Source: Xestospongia bergquistia (taxonomy: Eukaryota > Porifera > Demospongiae > Haplosclerida > Petrosiidae). Taken from it: a stretch of 64,000 bases of DNA. Where the stretch lies: the NCBI GenBank assembly GCA_963965975.1, contig OZ014411.1, positions 12,168,501 to 12,232,500 on the forward strand, read 5' to 3'. The position numbers and the translations under genes were made by a program. Below, one piece after another: positions 61,280-64,000 of the stretch. Positions within the stretch are counted from its first letter, which is position 1. Each line of letters begins with the position of its first letter. The notes under the pieces were generated by a model that saw nothing but the letters and a program-made list of their open reading frames with translations, searched no databases and was not told the origin of the DNA.

Positions 61280-62990
61280 TCCAAAGCGCGTTCGATTACG
61301 TTTCAACAGAAAACTTTATATTTGATGATTGTATATAGATAAAAGAAGGACTACTTGGTGAATGTAAGCATGCTTGCAGTAGTAACTACTACAAACATTC
61401 CTCCTTTCCCCAGTAATTCTTCTATCTATCTATAATGTAAATTAAAGTACATTATGATAATATAATGTATAGTCTCCTGAATACAATATGGTATATGACC
61501 ATACCACAAAAGTACTTAAAGTTTGGATAAATAAGAGAAGATGTGAAATATTTTTGAAAATTATCATCATTGATAATGTGGAGGACTCACATTGTGTGTT
61601 GTATTTTTTGCTACAATTCTACCTCCAAAGGAGCTCACTAACAATACAGGGACATTAATCATTTACATTTTAAGCAAGTTTACTGTATCAGAGAAACAAG
61701 ATTACACTAAACTAAGGAGGTAGTTCTTTCCATGTTCTAATTCTCCTGTTTCAACTTTGCTCACTATTACAAGAAGACAACTAACATTTATTAGAGATAG
61801 ATACACTAACGTGATTACTGGATGGATAAATGAATGGAGTTGTTATTATAGGTTTCTCTAAAGTCGCTCTATCTGCCTTAGTTTCGTCCAAATATGTTCC
61901 AATTTTTTTTATCTACAGTAACGCCCATCAAAAAATTAATTATTCTTACTTTTTGTATTGTACCTATCTGATGAAACATAACGTTTAGTCTTCTTCTTTT
62001 GCTGTACTTTTATAGGACGATCATAACATTTGCTGTCTTTGTGTTTTCTCATGTGAGCTGATATCATAAACCATGGTAAGTACATTAAACAATAAACATA
62101 TAGTCCTATTGCTAAATATTACTCAGTCATAAGTAACAGGAAATAACATTCATCCTGCTTTGTTAGATAGTTTATGGATCACTCCATGAAGATTAGAATA
62201 GTTCCTAATATTTAATAATATTACTGCAAGCTAATGTTTACTATTCATAATTATTAATAACTAACTGTCTGCAACTTATTTCTATATAATTACATATTTT
62301 TCTTCCAGGCCCCAATAAATAGTGAACATGAGATGAACTATCTCTGTAACCATTGTTATATAAACCATTAAAGTGACTCATGTACTTATACTTAGTCTCT
62401 CTAAGATTTTTCTATATGTATGTGTAACCTTGTTGTTAAATGAAAAGTTTGATATGCCCAATAAGCTTCATATGGCAAAACTAGGCTTTTATTTATATAC
62501 ATACTTTATATTGAAGTTTCTAAAAGAAATATTCAAAAAATTCGATCATTTTGTGAATTTTGCCACTAGAAACCACAAGAATGAGAGGAATCCAATAGTA
62601 TCAAAATTAATTAGGGTCATTCTCTGCAGCCAATATTTTAATGTAAGTAAAATAAACATTGCAAGATTACAATATGTAATGTGTACAGATTGTCCTAAGC
62701 AAATGAAGACTAACCATTTATACTATGGTTTATGTGATATAAAAAAAATTATTAATATACCTAATCAATGAAATTTAGGATTTATCAATTATAATGCTCA
62801 CCAAATTTCACATGGCATATGCAATGTACTACACAATCCAAAGATTATTCTAGGCCATACTGTATCTATATACACTGTATTACATTGTCCATAATGTTAT
62901 GTATAGTAGTTTCTATTTCCATTTATGTAACTGTTTATAATAACAACTAATAATATTTTGTATCTACTCAATATGAAATAATTGTTTGGT
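61280..62990. other. AT-rich stretch
   Basis: The open frame of 132 codons at 62373-62771 is AT-driven and has no domain pattern, so I do not call it a gene. Nothing else is supported. Confidence 0.4.
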
Positions 62991-62999
62991 ACCTGCTCA

Positions 63000-63262
63000 C
63001 CTATACTATTTCGTCTATTCCCAAAAGAACAATTCACCTACTCCCATTTTCGTCTATTCCTAAAAAATCAGTTCTGTTCACCTACTCCCATTTCGCCTAT
63101 TCCCAAAAGAACAATTCTGTTCACTTACTCCCATTTTCGTCTATTCCCAAAAAATCAGTTCTGTTCACCTACTCCCATTTCGTCTATTCCCAAAAGAACA
63201 GTTCTGTTCACTTACTCCCATTTTCGTCTGTTCCCAAAAGAACAGTTCCGCCTACTAAATGA
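63000..63262. repeat. 43/44-bp minisatellite, about six units
   Basis: Units share TACTCCCATTTTCGTCTATT followed by CCCAAAAGAACA or CCTAAAAAATCA and GTTCTGTTCAC. The ACTCCCA core lies at 63040, 63084, 63127, 63171 and 63214, so spacing alternates 44 and 43 bp. The 100-codon frame across it (repeated RLFPK) is a by-product. Confidence 0.9.
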
Positions 63263-63861
63263 TCAAAAGAATCATTTCTTCTGATAAAATCTTATCAAGT
63301 GTTAAGATAAACAGTTTACATGATAATAGTATGTACACCATGCAGTATACGACCAGTAAAGTTATGTCATCATAAAAGAATAAAATATTTGCTTCAAATC
63401 CACTGACAAAAATTATTTATGTACTAAACATGAATTCATGTTACTGCTTGTAATTCATATATCAGTAGTGTAGTGTTAATACTAGAATAGATTATTGTAA
63501 TAATCTAACTTGACCATACTGTCTATGTAGTTACTATGATTATTACATTTACTATCTTCTTAAACAAATTTTATGTAGCTATGTTTTGTTTGTACTATCG
63601 TTGAGAAATCAGTGCTAAAATATGACATGATGATACAAAAAATATGGATTTAAAGTCCAATTGTTGTAAAATGTGCCACTTTTGTAGCCAAGATGTGACA
63701 TTGTTGCAATTAGATTATGAGAAGGATTATAATAACTATTATCACGATATTACTCATCTTTAGTTAATAATGCAGAAACTTTGTGGCAGAGTCTACTACT
63801 ATATCTTGTTTACTGTATATACTTTCTCATTTTGCATGACATCTTACATAGACAAATGAAA

Positions 63862-64000
63862 AGCACTAAAGTGCTTAACCCCGCTGCGGTCTTATCCAGA
63901 GACCTCCTAGAGTGACGTATCTCACGTGATGCGCAAGACGATTATTGATGACTCAGCATTTCTCTTCAATCAAAGGGAAAAAGCTTTGCCTTTTAGTGCT
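63862..64000. promoter_or_regulatory. GC-richer block with promoter-like motifs at the window edge
   Basis: Within about 45 bp lie TGACGTA (63913, CRE-like), CACGTG (63923, E-box), TGCGCA (63930, NRF1-like) and TGACTCA (63949, AP-1). The block is less AT-rich than its surroundings. Its ends AGCACTAAA (63862-63870) and TTTAGTGCT (63992-64000) are exact inverted repeats, so a miniature transposon is the alternative. The gene it might serve is outside the window. Confidence 0.35.

Noticed and set aside
62373..62771. 132-codon open frame
   Set aside because: Composition is rich in Lys, Ile, Asn, Phe and Leu as expected from AT-rich DNA, with no domain pattern and no splice partners.
62982..63284. 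100-codon frame with repeated RLFPK
   Set aside because: Product of the 43/44-bp minisatellite.

Overview
The window is AT-rich animal nuclear DNA. Genes are split by long introns with GT/AG borders and in-phase exons, and the surroundings are full of LTR retrotransposons, decayed transposase and reverse transcriptase relics, satellite DNA and (TA)n runs. An ankyrin-Roc-COR-death domain protein, a serine carboxypeptidase relic of the SCPEP1 kind and Ty3 and Ty1/copia elements fit an early-branching invertebrate. A sponge or a cnidarian is my best guess from the style of the genes; nothing in the sequence settles the species.

Layout. 1-5780 is mostly AT-rich non-coding DNA with simple repeats. 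13193-5781 (minus) is a five-exon gene for a small ankyrin-repeat protein with a C-terminal membrane helix; its second exon carries an in-frame TGA. 15165-21612 is a satellite of alternating A and B monomers of about 142 bp, into which a nearly intact Ty3-type retrotransposon (15492-19753, minus) has inserted with a clear 5-bp target duplication. 22594-24975 (plus) is a decayed serine carboxypeptidase gene that still has its exon structure. 26541-26693 is the C-terminal end of a hAT-type transposase, next to a small hairpin.

The main gene runs from about 27940 to 52581 (plus). I assembled it from splice signals and reading phase: a non-coding first exon, a start exon, eight ankyrin exons (nearly all exactly 99 bp and phase 0), a linker exon, one very large exon for a Roc GTPase-like domain and a COR domain, three further exons, and a death domain exon. 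The order ANK-Roc-COR-death is that of death-associated protein kinase 1 (DAPK1) without its kinase and calmodulin-binding parts. Several ankyrin exons arose by tandem duplication together with their introns, and one copy (48497) has decayed into an exon that would end the protein. Its introns hold relics of a reverse transcriptase (30640-31560, minus), a Ty3 reverse transcriptase (38165-38450) and probably a piggyBac transposase (39470-39605). At the 3' end there are two alternative final exons, a 175-bp near-perfect palindrome (52083-52257) and a second, frameshifted death domain (52673-52945).

Downstream, 53295-56111 (minus) is an internally deleted Ty1/copia element. 59028-60873 holds a few open, splice-bordered segments that I do not recognise. 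The end of the window has a 43/44-bp minisatellite and a GC-richer block with promoter-like motifs that runs off the edge. The two ankyrin genes probably act in separate processes: one looks like a membrane-anchored adaptor, the other like a cytosolic GTPase-linked death-domain scaffold. These roles are inferred from domains only.
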